64,000 bases of DNA from Nitratiruptor sp. (GCA_009659925.1 PUXW01000019.1:62001-126000); one strand, 5' to 3'. Shown: positions 29,053 to 38,136, counted from the stretch's first letter. Notes: generated from the letters alone by a model not told the origin. Program-made: numbers and translations.

Positions 29053-29528
29053 TGGCGCAGGAAATCCCCGCTTTTTCCGCCGCTTTTTCGCTCAAGCTGG
29101 ATGTTGCGAATCACCATCCCCTTGTCGATGGCTTTGACCATGTCGTAGATGGTCAGCAGCCCCACACTCACTCCTGTAAGGGCCTCCATCTCTACGCCGG
29201 TTCTGCCTTTGAGGCGGCAGGTGACGATGAGTTTGAATCCGGGAAGCTCTGGGAGCTCCTCGATGTCGCAGTTGATGGAGGTAAGGAGCAGCGGATGGCA
29301 CATGGGGATGAGTTCTGGTGTCTTTTTGGCCCCCATGATGGCGGCAATCACTGCGGTATGGAGAACCGCTCCCTTTTTCGTCGTCTGCTCGATCACCGCT
29401 TTGTAGGCCTCGGGACTCATCTGGATGGTGCCGCTGGCTACGGCGATGCGTTCGCTCTCTTCCTTGACACCTACATCCACCATCTTGGGCCGTTTGCTCT
29501 CATCGAGATGGGTCAAATCAGAGCTCAT
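29049..29528 (-). CDS. moaC: Cyclic pyranopterin monophosphate synthase
   Basis: [58 protein letters not shown]. Confidence 0.96.
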   Translation of the reverse strand: MSSDLTHLDESKRPKMVDVGVKEESERIAVASGTIQMSPEAYKAVIEQTTKKGAVLHTAVIAAIMGAKKTPELIPMCHPLLLTSINCDIEELPELPGFKLIVTCRLKGRTGVEMEALTGVSVGLLTIYDMVKAIDKGMVIRNIQLERKSGGKSGDFLRQ

Positions 29529-29799
29529 AGTCCACCACCTTCGTCTGGGTTCCAACCTCTTTGAGCCATTGGACGATCTCTTGGTGGTATGGATGTACAC
29601 GGTAGGTTTCCAAGTCCTCTTTGCTCTCGAAGGTAGTCACCAGTGCCAGATCGTAACTGCGCTCGCTCCTGCTAAAGTCGATGCCAACTTCGATCTCTTT
29701 GAGCACTTCTACATTACCTTTCATGGAGAGGAGCTTCTCTTTGGCTATTTGTGCTAAACTAAACTCAGGGAACTTCATGAAGACGATGTGTCGAACCAT
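29518..29799 (-). CDS. Dabb (stress-responsive A/B barrel) domain protein
   Basis: [13 protein letters not shown]...[44 protein letters not shown]. Confidence 0.88.
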   Translation of the reverse strand: MVRHIVFMKFPEFSLAQIAKEKLLSMKGNVEVLKEIEVGIDFSRSERSYDLALVTTFESKEDLETYRVHPYHQEIVQWLKEVGTQTKVVDYEL

Positions 29800-29822
29800 A
29801 GCACGCCTTTAAGGGAGATGGG

Positions 29823-30245
29823 ATGCGACTTTCTCTCCTTATTCTACCACTTTGGCTCTTAGGCGCACCTTGTAGCAAGTGTGAACTCAACAAGGCCGAG
29901 ATGGTATGTAACTTCTATGTGGCTCAAAAGGCGGATCGATCCAAAGCGGTCCATTGCAAAGAGTATGCCGACTATCTTGACTCCACCAAGGTCTATGGCA
30001 AGGCGGCCTGGTACTATCTCTTAGGTCTACAACCTAAAAGGGCTGTGGAAGCGGCGAAGAGGGCTGTGCAAATGGGTGAGAGTTATGCCAAGGAGTACAT
30101 GGCCCTTGGATATTGGCTTGTAGGTGAAAAGGGCAAAGCGAGAGAGGTGTTGCAAGGTTTTAAAGCCAACGAGCTCACCAAGAGGGATCGAGAGATCATC
30201 GAGCGGCTTTACAACACGAAGATCAATCTTGAAGAGTTGCGATGA
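29823..30245 (+). CDS. Secreted hypothetical protein, TPR/SEL1-like helical repeat
   Basis: Signal peptide; KAAWYYLLGLQPKRAVEAAKRAVQMGESYAKEYMALGYWLVGEKGKAREVL. Confidence 0.6.
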   Translation: MRLSLLILPLWLLGAPCSKCELNKAEMVCNFYVAQKADRSKAVHCKEYADYLDSTKVYGKAAWYYLLGLQPKRAVEAAKRAVQMGESYAKEYMALGYWLVGEKGKAREVLQGFKANELTKRDREIIERLYNTKINLEELR

Positions 30246-30516
30246 AGGTCAATCCACCAACTTACACCTATGATGACTATAAATTGTGGGATGGTGACTG
30301 GGAACTTATCGGAGGCTATCCCTTCGCTATGGCACCAAGTCCAACGGGAAAACATTAAAAAGTGATGATGCGACTTGGAGCGATTTTTCATGAAGAGCTT
30401 TGAAGTCTATCCGGAACTGGATTGGATCGTGAACGAAAAGACGGTGGTGCGCCCCGATCTGGCGATCTATTGCGAGGAGGTGGAGGATTTCCAGCCAGAG
30501 TTATTGAGAGACTCAT
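30242..30516 (+). pseudogene. Decayed Uma2-family (DUF820-type) endonuclease gene
   Basis: Fragment 1 (30242-30358): MKVNPPTYTYDDYKLWDGDWELIGGYPFAMAPSPTGKH*. Fragment 2: SFEVYPELDWIVNEKTVVRPDLAIYCEEVEDFQPE after a stop and internal loss; runs up to tRNA-Lys. Confidence 0.75.
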
Positions 30517-30520
30517 TCAA

Positions 30521-30593
30521 TGACCCGTGCTGGATTCGAACCAGCGACCACCTGCTTAAAAGGCAGATGCTCTACCAGCTGAGCTAACGGGTC
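30521..30593 (-). tRNA. tRNA-Lys (TTT anticodon)
   Basis: Reverse complement GACCCGTTAGCTCAGCTGGTAGAGCATCTGCCTTTTAAGCAGGTGGTCGCTGGTTCGAATCCAGCACGGGTCA; CCA not encoded. Confidence 0.97.
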
Positions 30594-30613
30594 GTCGTTG
30601 GGTGTAATTGTAG

Positions 30614-31174
30614 CTACAATTTGCTTAAAGCCCTTTGAAACTCCTCCGGGTAGTTGAGGTTCATGAAGGGTTCTTCCTCCTTGAAAGTGATGCAGTGAAG
30701 ATCGGCCTGGCGGAGGATGGCGTTGAGTTTGTAGTTGCCCCTTGCAATGGCTTTTTGGAGGGTTGGGATGATGGAGGGGTGGTAGATGGCAATGAGAGGG
30801 TGGAGCTGGGTGGTCTTGGCGACGATGGCATCCTTGGTAGGGTTCTCGTAGCTTGCCTGGATGAGGGTGTCGATGATTTCGCGATGGAGGAAGGGGGTGT
30901 CGACGCTGATGATGAAGGTTGGTCTTTGCAATTTTTCAAGGACATCCAAGAGGGCTGGGGCGGGAGCGAAAATTGGACTTTTATCGAAAATCAGTGGGGC
31001 TGAAAAATCGAATTTATCCCCTTTTGTGGAAATGTAGACCTGGGAAAAAATCTTTTTGAGCCGATCATACTGATAATGGGCGAGGTTTTTTTGGCCAAAG
31101 GGCAAGAGGGCCTTGTCCGTTCCCATCCGACGGCTCTGGCCCCCTGCGAAGATGACGCAAGGCAGCTCAATCAT
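30614..31174 (-). CDS. mobA: Molybdenum cofactor guanylyltransferase
   Basis: CVIFAGGQSRRMGTDKALLPFG; SVDTPFLHREI. The ORF-track 5' extension runs through tRNA genes and is not coding. Confidence 0.93.
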   Translation of the reverse strand: MIELPCVIFAGGQSRRMGTDKALLPFGQKNLAHYQYDRLKKIFSQVYISTKGDKFDFSAPLIFDKSPIFAPAPALLDVLEKLQRPTFIISVDTPFLHREIIDTLIQASYENPTKDAIVAKTTQLHPLIAIYHPSIIPTLQKAIARGNYKLNAILRQADLHCITFKEEEPFMNLNYPEEFQRALSKL

Positions 31175-31391
31175 TCTTCTTCTTGCGCCCACGACGAAAG
31201 TAGGCGGGATACTCCTGTTTAAAGGCTTTGAACTCCTCCATGATCTGCTTCTTCTTCTCCCGCAACTCTTGGAGCTGTTTGCGCATGCGCTGCTCTTTCC
31301 TTTCGATCTTGGCGATCTCCTTTTCGAACATCGTCTTTTTAAAATCGACGAATTCCGCCTCGCTGGCAAATTGAATCGTGTAATTTTCCAT
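31167..31391 (-). CDS. Small highly charged coiled-coil protein
   Basis: MENYTIQFASEAEFVDFKKTMFEKEIAKIERKEQRMRKQLQELREKKKQIMEEF...; overlaps mobA start. Confidence 0.68.
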   Translation of the reverse strand: MENYTIQFASEAEFVDFKKTMFEKEIAKIERKEQRMRKQLQELREKKKQIMEEFKAFKQEYPAYFRRGRKKKND

Positions 31392-31513
31392 CCCATCTCC
31401 TTTATCTTTTTGCAACAAATCCTAGTAGAATTTTTTAAATGGGTCAAGAAAAAAGAATTTTTCCCTTTGCGAAAAAAGTGGGATGGGTCGATTTGGGGCA
31501 GTTTTGAAGGCAA

Positions 31514-31587
31514 AGCCGACGGGGGGACTCGAACCCCCGACCTCCCGATTACGAATCGGGTGCTCTGGCCAGCTGAGCTACGCCGGC
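31514..31587 (-). tRNA. tRNA-Thr (CGT anticodon)
   Basis: Reverse complement GCCGGCGTAGCTCAGCTGGCCAGAGCACCCGATTCGTAATCGGGAGGTCGGGGGTTCGAGTCCCCCCGTCGGCT. Confidence 0.96.
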
Positions 31588-31649
31588 ATAGGTAGTGGTT
31601 GATAGGTTGTTGGGGATTGTGTATGGTGTGGGAGCGTTGGAGTTCATGG

Positions 31650-31724
31650 TCGGAGTGGCCGGATTTGAACCGGCGACCTCTACCACCCCAAGGTAGCGCG
31701 CTAACCAGGCTGCGCCACACCCCG
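31650..31724 (-). tRNA. tRNA-Pro (TGG anticodon)
   Basis: Reverse complement CGGGGTGTGGCGCAGCCTGGTTAGCGCGCTACCTTGGGGTGGTAGAGGTCGCCGGTTCAAATCCGGCCACTCCGA. Confidence 0.97.
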
Positions 31725-31731
31725 ACGAAAC

Positions 31732-32454
31732 TCAGCCGTTATTATAGCATAGTTTGAGCCGTTTGTCATATCTGATGGTAAAATCTTGGTCGATTTTGAT
31801 CGAAAAACCGACGAAACCAACCCCCAATTCAAGGGCCTTGGCGAAGGTTTTAGCAAAGGCCGGATCCCGGGATTTGTTGGGGGCAAAACAGCTCCCTGGG
31901 CGCACCGCCAAAATGGCAACGATCCCGTGAAAACCCAACTCCCTAGCCCGGATAAGCTCCAGGAGGTGGCGACGCCCCCGGGCCGTGGGAGCATCGGGGA
32001 AGAGGCACTGTCCATTTTGAAGGAGGGAGCACCCCTTGATCTCGATGTAGGTGGTCGAATCGACCAGCAGATCGAGGCGACTCGATTGAAAGGGAACCTC
32101 GTGCTCAATGGATTTGGGGAGAAACCCCAAGAGGCCGGCTTCGATGGCCCGCCGGACAATGGGGGTGTGGAGGCGGCTGTGGAGGAGGACCCATCCTTCT
32201 TCCATGGAGGCGGCTACCAGAGTGTAGTCGGTCTTGAGGCCCGGGCGATTTTTAACCAGGAGGAGGGAGCGACCTGGGGTGAGGATCTCTTGGAGGCGTC
32301 CCGTTTCCGGAACGTGGATGCGTACCTGGGATCCATCCAGGTCGGCAAGGGCGACAAAGCGGTTTTGGCGTTGAATCAGGGTGGCGGTGTGGAGCTGGCC
32401 GAGGCTTTTGAGGTCGAAGAGGCCAAGCCCCGCCAGGGAGTGGGGCTCCATCAA
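31732..32454 (-). CDS. sfsA: SfsA family DNA-binding/nuclease protein
   Basis: HVPETGRLQEILTPGRSLLL, YIEIKGCSLLQNGQCLFPDAPTARGRRHLLEL. Confidence 0.93.
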   Translation of the reverse strand: MMEPHSLAGLGLFDLKSLGQLHTATLIQRQNRFVALADLDGSQVRIHVPETGRLQEILTPGRSLLLVKNRPGLKTDYTLVAASMEEGWVLLHSRLHTPIVRRAIEAGLLGFLPKSIEHEVPFQSSRLDLLVDSTTYIEIKGCSLLQNGQCLFPDAPTARGRRHLLELIRARELGFHGIVAILAVRPGSCFAPNKSRDPAFAKTFAKALELGVGFVGFSIKIDQDFTIRYDKRLKLCYNNG

Positions 32455-33716
32455 AGCTCTCGGGGATCGGCGATTTTGCCGGCGATGGCACTGGCGGCGG
32501 CCACGGCGCTGTTGGCCAGGTAGATCTCACTGGTGCGGGCCCCCATCCGGCCGACGAAGTTGCGGTTGGTGGTGGAGACGCAGCGCTCATTGTCGGCTAA
32601 AATGCCCATGTAGCCCCCGAGACAAGCGCCACAGGTTGGATTGCTCACCACCGCTCCAGCGTCGATGAGGGTGTCGATGTAGCCTAACCGCTCGGCCTCT
32701 TTGAGGATCTTTTGGGTGGCGGGGGTGACGATCATCCGGGTGTGGCGGGCTACCTTCTTGCCCTTGACGATCTGGGCGGCGATGGCGATGTCGGAGAGTC
32801 TTCCGTTGGTACAACTCCCGATAAAGACCTGATCGACTTTGAGATCCATCTTGGCCGCTTCGCTGATGGGGCGGCCATTGGAGGGCAGATGGGGGAAGGC
32901 GATGACCGGTTCGAGGTCGTTAACATCGATCTCGATCACCCGCTCATAAGTGGCATCTTCGTCGCTGTAATGGATCCGGGGCTCTCGTGCCAGGGGTTTG
33001 TCTTTTAAAAACTCTTGGGTCACTTCGTCAACGGCGATGATTCCACTTTTAGCCCCAGCTTCGATGGCCATGTTGCACAGGCTAAAACGCCCGTCCATGT
33101 CGAGGTTTTCGATGGTATCTCCCACAAATTCCAGGGCTTTGTAGAGGGCTCCATCGACCCCGATGCGCCGGATGAGCTCCAAGATGAGGTCTTTGCCATA
33201 GACATACGCCCCCAATTTCCCTGTATAGACCACTTTGATGGTTTGGGGAACCTTGAACCAGTTTTTTCCCGTGATCATCCCGTAGGCGATGTCGGTGCTC
33301 CCCATCCCTGTGGCAAAGGCCCCCAGAGCCCCGTGGGTGCAGGTGTGGCTATCGGCTCCGATGATCACATCCCCTGGGACCACGAGGCCCTTCTCCGGCA
33401 AAAGGGCGTGCTCGATCCCCATATCCTTTTCGTCGAAGAAGTGTTTGAGGTTGTGTTCGTAGGCAAATTCCCGGCTGATCTTGGCCTGGTTGGCGCTGGC
33501 GATATCCTTGGCCGGGATGAAGTGGTCCAACACGATGGCGAAGGCCTCGGGTTTGGCCAACTTCTTGGCCCCGCTCTCGCGAAAGGCCTTGATGGAGATG
33601 GGGGTGGTGATGTCGTTGCCGATGATCATGTCCAGTTCGCACTCGACAATCTCGCCGGCCCTGACTTCCCGGCCCACATGGTCGCTGAAGATCTTCTCAG
33701 TGATGGTCTGTCCCAT
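32451..33716 (-). CDS. leuC: 3-isopropylmalate dehydratase large subunit
   Basis: Aconitase-family motifs GADSHTCTHGALGAFATGMGSTDIA, FIGSCTNGR, NPTCGACLGGYMG; ~420 aa class. Confidence 0.93.
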   Translation of the reverse strand: MGQTITEKIFSDHVGREVRAGEIVECELDMIIGNDITTPISIKAFRESGAKKLAKPEAFAIVLDHFIPAKDIASANQAKISREFAYEHNLKHFFDEKDMGIEHALLPEKGLVVPGDVIIGADSHTCTHGALGAFATGMGSTDIAYGMITGKNWFKVPQTIKVVYTGKLGAYVYGKDLILELIRRIGVDGALYKALEFVGDTIENLDMDGRFSLCNMAIEAGAKSGIIAVDEVTQEFLKDKPLAREPRIHYSDEDATYERVIEIDVNDLEPVIAFPHLPSNGRPISEAAKMDLKVDQVFIGSCTNGRLSDIAIAAQIVKGKKVARHTRMIVTPATQKILKEAERLGYIDTLIDAGAVVSNPTCGACLGGYMGILADNERCVSTTNRNFVGRMGARTSEIYLANSAVAAASAIAGKIADPREL

Positions 33717-33732
33717 GGGCTCCCTTTGGAAA

Positions 33733-33772
33733 GTTTTTGCTATTGTAACAAATCGGCTATAATAGCAAAAAC
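33733..33772. promoter_or_regulatory. Divergent leuC/rqcH promoter region with 12-bp inverted repeat GTTTTTGCTATT...AATAGCAAAAAC
   Basis: Perfect 12-bp arms, 16-bp spacer; each arm carries a TACAAT or TATAAT box facing its gene. Confidence 0.6.
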
Positions 33773-33788
33773 GCTCTTGTAGGGGACC

Positions 33789-35093
33789 ATGCGCTATCGG
33801 GAATTGCGAGCCATCGTCGAGTATCTCCAGCGAAACCGCTTCCTCCACACCATCCAGCGGGTCGATGACAACCTCTTATTGGCCCACTTCGATCGGGATC
33901 GCCTCTTCTTCGATCTCAACCGCTCCAAGAACCTCATCTACAAGCGGGACGACTTTCTGGCGACCAAGCGGTATAACGCTCCCTTCGACAAACTCCTGGC
34001 CAAGCGGTGCAACAAGAGTCAAATAGAGATCGAGTTGGATCCTCACGATAGGATAATTCGCATCCATTGTACCCAGGAGGGGGCCTACAAGCGCCAGGAG
34101 AGCACCTTGGTGCTCGAATTCACCGGACGGCTGGCCAACGCCATCCTGCTAGACGAGAAGGGGCAGGTCCTCGCGGCCCTCCACTACGACTTCCATCGAG
34201 ATCTCCATCCAGGGGCCCCCTTGGTACCCTTGAATCCTCCCCCCCAGCTGGATCGCTCTCCGTGGGCTCCCGAAGATATGGAGGCCTACCTCTACGACCT
34301 CTACGAGCAGGAGCGTCGAAAGCGCCTCTCGATCCTCAAAACCTCCAAACTCCTCCAACTGGCCAAGCAGAAGGAGCGCCTCCAGGAACGCTTGGCTGAG
34401 CTCCAACGGGAAGAGGAGCTCCTCGCCCAGGCTCGGGAACAAGAGGAGCAGGCCCAGCTCCTCTTGGCCAATCTCCACCGGATCCCTCCCTATGAACGGG
34501 TGGTTCAGCTGGAAGGCTTCGACGGGGAGCAGGTGTGCATCCAACTGCCGAAGGAGGCGAAAAATCCAGCCCATGGGGCCGATCTCCTCTTCCAGCGGGC
34601 AAGGAAGCTCCGGCAAAAGGCTGAGCATATCCATATCCAGCGGGAGCACCTCCAGGAGAAACTGGCCTTTTTAAAGCGCAAGGAGCGGCTGGTCCAGGAG
34701 GCCACCAGACCAGAGGCCATCGAGCTCCTTTTTGCCAAGCGGGAACCCCGCCAGTCTGGACGGGAACCCAACTATGAGCGCTACCTCATCGATGGTTTTC
34801 CAGTCTATGTGGGGAAGAACAAGCGGGGGAATGTGGAACTGCTCAAGAGGGCCAAAGCCAGCGATTTCTGGTTCCACCTCAAAGGGCTTCCCTCAGCCCA
34901 TGTGATCGTTGCGACCGACAAGAAAAATCTTCCCCGCCATGTGTTGGAGGAGGCGGCCAGGCTGTGTGTGCGCTTTAGCGTCGATCAGCCTGGGGAGTAC
35001 TTGGTGGACTATACCCAGCGGCGCAATGTGAGGATCCAGGATGGAGCCAATGTCACCTATGTCAACTACAAGAGCTTGCGTGTAAAGCGGTAA
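33789..35093 (+). CDS. rqcH: NFACT-family (RqcH/FbpA/Rqc2-like) protein, compact
   Basis: NFACT-N (DPHDRIIRI, LVLEFTGRLANAILLDEKG) and NFACT-R (YVGKNKRGNVELLKRAKASDFWFHLKGLPSAHVIV). Confidence 0.82.
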   Translation: MRYRELRAIVEYLQRNRFLHTIQRVDDNLLLAHFDRDRLFFDLNRSKNLIYKRDDFLATKRYNAPFDKLLAKRCNKSQIEIELDPHDRIIRIHCTQEGAYKRQESTLVLEFTGRLANAILLDEKGQVLAALHYDFHRDLHPGAPLVPLNPPPQLDRSPWAPEDMEAYLYDLYEQERRKRLSILKTSKLLQLAKQKERLQERLAELQREEELLAQAREQEEQAQLLLANLHRIPPYERVVQLEGFDGEQVCIQLPKEAKNPAHGADLLFQRARKLRQKAEHIHIQREHLQEKLAFLKRKERLVQEATRPEAIELLFAKREPRQSGREPNYERYLIDGFPVYVGKNKRGNVELLKRAKASDFWFHLKGLPSAHVIVATDKKNLPRHVLEEAARLCVRFSVDQPGEYLVDYTQRRNVRIQDGANVTYVNYKSLRVKR

Positions 35094-35102
35094 AGGAGGG
35101 CT

Positions 35103-35843
35103 ATGGGAGCACGGCTGATTACTGGGGGGGTCTTGATCGCGATTGTGACCCTTGTGGCCTGGTTGGACAACTTCTGGCTTACATGGGCCTTCTTCGGGGT
35201 GGTCTACCTCTTCGCCTTCTACGAGGCCCTCCGCCTCTATGGGATGGAGAGCTCCAATAGCCTCTACTTCTGGGCCCTTTTGCTTTGGTTGGTAGCCGCC
35301 TTCTATCCCAACCCGGATGATCTGGTCTTCATCGCCCTCTTGGCCTTTGCCAGCTACGAGGCCTACACCCAAGATCGAAACTTCGAGAAGTTCCTCCCCT
35401 TCCTCTATCCCGTAGCCTCCTTCCTCTTCCTCCTCTCCCTCTATCACGACTTCGGGATGGAGGCCCTCATCTGGTTGGTCCTCGTGGTTGCCCTCACCGA
35501 TACGGGGGCCTTCTTCGTCGGGAAGCTCTTGGGCAAACACCCCTTTTGTCCTACCTCTCCCAAGAAGACTTGGGAGGGGGTGATCGGGGGGGTTGCAATC
35601 GCCACCATCGCTGGCAGTATCTACGCTCTGATCCTGGTGGATCTCCCCCTGGCCATTTTCATCTCCCTTCTGGTCTCCATCGCCAGCGTCTTCGGAGATC
35701 TGTTTGAGAGCTACCTCAAACGCCGGGCGGGGGTGAAAGATAGCGGCAATATCTTGCCAGGCCATGGCGGAGTGTTGGATCGTGTCGATGGCTACCTCTT
35801 CGCCGCTCCGGCCATGGTGATCTTGCTCAGGGGGCTCTTGTGA
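35103..35843 (+). CDS. cdsA: Phosphatidate cytidylyltransferase
   Basis: DTGAFFVGKLLGKHPFCPTSPKKTWEGVIGG; SVFGDLFESYLKRRAGVKDSGNILPGHGGVLDRVDG signature. Confidence 0.97.
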   Translation: MGARLITGGVLIAIVTLVAWLDNFWLTWAFFGVVYLFAFYEALRLYGMESSNSLYFWALLLWLVAAFYPNPDDLVFIALLAFASYEAYTQDRNFEKFLPFLYPVASFLFLLSLYHDFGMEALIWLVLVVALTDTGAFFVGKLLGKHPFCPTSPKKTWEGVIGGVAIATIAGSIYALILVDLPLAIFISLLVSIASVFGDLFESYLKRRAGVKDSGNILPGHGGVLDRVDGYLFAAPAMVILLRGLL

Positions 35844-36913
35844 TGGTCCTCTTGGGTTCGACGGGCTCCATCGGTGTAGCGACCCTCGATGTGGCCCGAA
35901 CCTTTGGTCTTGGGGTCGAGATGCTTGTGGCTGGGCGCAATATTGAGCTCTTGCAAAGGCAGGTGGAGGAGTTTCGTCCCCAGATCGTTGTCGTTGCCAG
36001 GGAGGAGGATCGCTCCAGGATCCAGGCTCCCACCGTGTTAAGTGGTGAAGAGGGGATCTTGCACGCCTTGGAGATGGCCCAAAGTAGCTTGGTGGTCAAC
36101 GCCTTGGTAGGTTTTTTGGGGTTGCGTCCCACATTGAAAGCCATCGAGCTGGGCAAGCGGGTGGCTTTGGCCAACAAGGAGACTCTGGTGGTCGCTGGCA
36201 AGTTCATCGATACTTCCAGGATCACCCCGATTGACAGTGAGCATTTTGCCCTCTGGTACATCCTCCAAGGGCGTGGGGACTATACTAGTCTTACCATTAC
36301 CGCCAGCGGCGGGGCTTTGCGGGATTGGCCCTTGGAGCGTTTGGCCCAGGCGAGCTTTGAGGAGGCCCTCAACCACCCGAACTGGTCGATGGGGGCGAAG
36401 ATCACCATCGACAGCGCTACGATGGTCAACAAGCTCTTCGAGCTCCTAGAAGCCTACTGGCTCTTTGGAACCGATCGCATCGACGCTCTCATCGAGCCAA
36501 GCTCCCTTGTCCATGCCCTCGTAGAGTTTCGCGACGGCTCCCTCTTGCTCCATGCCAGTCGGGCCGATATGCGCCTGCCCATCGCCTACGCCCTCTTGGG
36601 ACGGCTCCACCAGCGGGTGGTAGAGCCCCTCGATTTGACCCGGGTGAGCCTCTCTTTCGCCCCTATCGACCCTCGGCGCTATCCTATCTGGCAGATTAAG
36701 GATGAGCTCTTGCGCCGACCCGAGCTAGGGGTGGTGGTCAATGCTGCCAATGAGGTGGCCATCGAACGGTTCAAGCAGGGAGAGCTCGGCTTTTTGGAGA
36801 TAGCCCAATGCATCATTGAGGCTTTCGACCGCTTTCACCATCAAAGGGTCGACTCCCTCGAAACGCTCTTTCACATCGATCGGGAGGTACGCTCCTATGT
36901 GGCATGCTGTTAA
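35840..36913 (+). CDS. dxr: 1-deoxy-D-xylulose 5-phosphate reductoisomerase
   Basis: LLGSTGSIGVATLDVA, VALANKETLVVAG, PIDSEHFALWYIL, ITASGGALRD. GTG 35840 or ATG 35843 start. Confidence 0.97.
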   Translation: MMVLLGSTGSIGVATLDVARTFGLGVEMLVAGRNIELLQRQVEEFRPQIVVVAREEDRSRIQAPTVLSGEEGILHALEMAQSSLVVNALVGFLGLRPTLKAIELGKRVALANKETLVVAGKFIDTSRITPIDSEHFALWYILQGRGDYTSLTITASGGALRDWPLERLAQASFEEALNHPNWSMGAKITIDSATMVNKLFELLEAYWLFGTDRIDALIEPSSLVHALVEFRDGSLLLHASRADMRLPIAYALLGRLHQRVVEPLDLTRVSLSFAPIDPRRYPIWQIKDELLRRPELGVVVNAANEVAIERFKQGELGFLEIAQCIIEAFDRFHHQRVDSLETLFHIDREVRSYVACC

Positions 36914-37598
36914 GTGGCTGGTGGTTGCCTTCTTGATGGCTGGGTGTTGGGATGGGGGGCTTCAAGAGAGCCAGGAGAGTCTCTACCAGCGTCAACAAGA
37001 GTTGAGGAAGGAGATTCTTGAGGCCCGGGCCAAGGCCGATCGGGAGCGGGAACTCCTCTTGACCCAGACCCAGGAGCGTTTGGAGCGGCTCGCCTTGGAG
37101 CGGGCAAAAAGCGAGAGGGAGAAGGAGGTGGAGCTGGCGAGAATCCAGATGGAGCAAAAGCTCGCTTTGGCTCAGCTGGAACAAAAGTACCGCCTCGAGG
37201 AGCTCAAACTTCGCCAGGAGCAGGAGCGGCTAGAGCTTGAAAACCAGCGCCTCATCGCCCAAAAGGAGCTGGAGGTTAAAAAGCAGTTTATGATCTTTAG
37301 CCTCATCGCTCTAATGCTCATCCTCTTTGCGATCCTCATCGTCCTCTACTTCTACAAGAAGCGCAAAGATAAACTCCAGGCCTACCATGACAATTTGGAA
37401 AAGTATTTCAAGATGAAGGAGAACGAGGCCAAGATCGCCATTGCCAACAAGATCATCGACACCATCGCGGATGGCAAGCTCACGCCAGAGCAGGAGCAGC
37501 GCCTTTTGGGAGTACTCAAGGGGGAGGGCAAGGAGCTGCCAAAGGAGATTAGAAGTGATGAAGCGATAGAGGCGGAGATCGACGATGGCAAGAGATAG
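36897..37598 (+). CDS. Putative lipoprotein with long charged coiled coil and internal TM helix
   Basis: Lipobox VAFLMAGC, heptad-rich QQELRKEILEARAKADRERELLL..., then FMIFSLIALMLILFAILIVLYFY; start overlaps the dxr stop. Confidence 0.65.
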   Translation: MWHAVKWLVVAFLMAGCWDGGLQESQESLYQRQQELRKEILEARAKADRERELLLTQTQERLERLALERAKSEREKEVELARIQMEQKLALAQLEQKYRLEELKLRQEQERLELENQRLIAQKELEVKKQFMIFSLIALMLILFAILIVLYFYKKRKDKLQAYHDNLEKYFKMKENEAKIAIANKIIDTIADGKLTPEQEQRLLGVLKGEGKELPKEIRSDEAIEAEIDDGKR

Positions 37599-38136
37599 AT
37601 TTTTGATTCTTCATGGGTGGGGCGGAAGTGATTACCCCCACTGGCAGAGTTGGCTGGCTGGGGAATTGGCCAAGGATTATGGCATCGTCGCCTTTCCCCT
37701 CATCTACCACCCCCATCATCCAAACAAGAAGAAGTGGATAGCCCAGTTTCGCAAGTGGCTTGGGGAGTGTCAACCGACGACGGTGATCTGCCACTCCCTG
37801 GCCTGTACCGTCTGGATGGCGCTGTGTGAGGAGGGAATCGATGAGGTGGAGCGGCTACTGCTTGTAGCCCCACCAAGTCGCTCGACGAAGATCGAGCTTT
37901 TGAAGCAGTTCTTTCCCCACCAGCTGCCAGAGAGTCTGTATGCGAGGGAGGCGACGCTGGTGGTCTCTACGAATGATCCCTATTTGAGTATGGAGGAGGC
38001 CAAGGAGTATCGTGACCACTTTGGGTGCGAGATGGTGGTGCTCCAAAGTGCGGGTCATATCAACGCCGAGTCTGGCTATGGCCAGTGGCCCTGGGTACTG
38101 GAGTGGGCGAAGCGAGATAGTGGAGTTGTTTCATGA
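37585..38136 (+). CDS. RBBP9/YdeN-type alpha/beta hydrolase
   Basis: FLILHGWGGSDYPHWQSWL, VICHSLACTVWM, LVVSTNDPYLS, SAGHINAESGYGQWP. Confidence 0.88.
   Translation: MARDRFLILHGWGGSDYPHWQSWLAGELAKDYGIVAFPLIYHPHHPNKKKWIAQFRKWLGECQPTTVICHSLACTVWMALCEEGIDEVERLLLVAPPSRSTKIELLKQFFPHQLPESLYAREATLVVSTNDPYLSMEEAKEYRDHFGCEMVVLQSAGHINAESGYGQWPWVLEWAKRDSGVVS

Noticed and set aside
31174-31720. ORF-track extension of mobA to 368 aa (30614-31720)
   Set aside because: The extension reads through tRNA-Thr, tRNA-Pro and the next small gene; the mobA motif starts at MIELPCVIFAGG.
31514-31724. tRNA-Thr/tRNA-Pro cluster as an integration hotspot
   Set aside because: No integrase or att-like direct repeat beside these tRNAs; flanking genes are ordinary.
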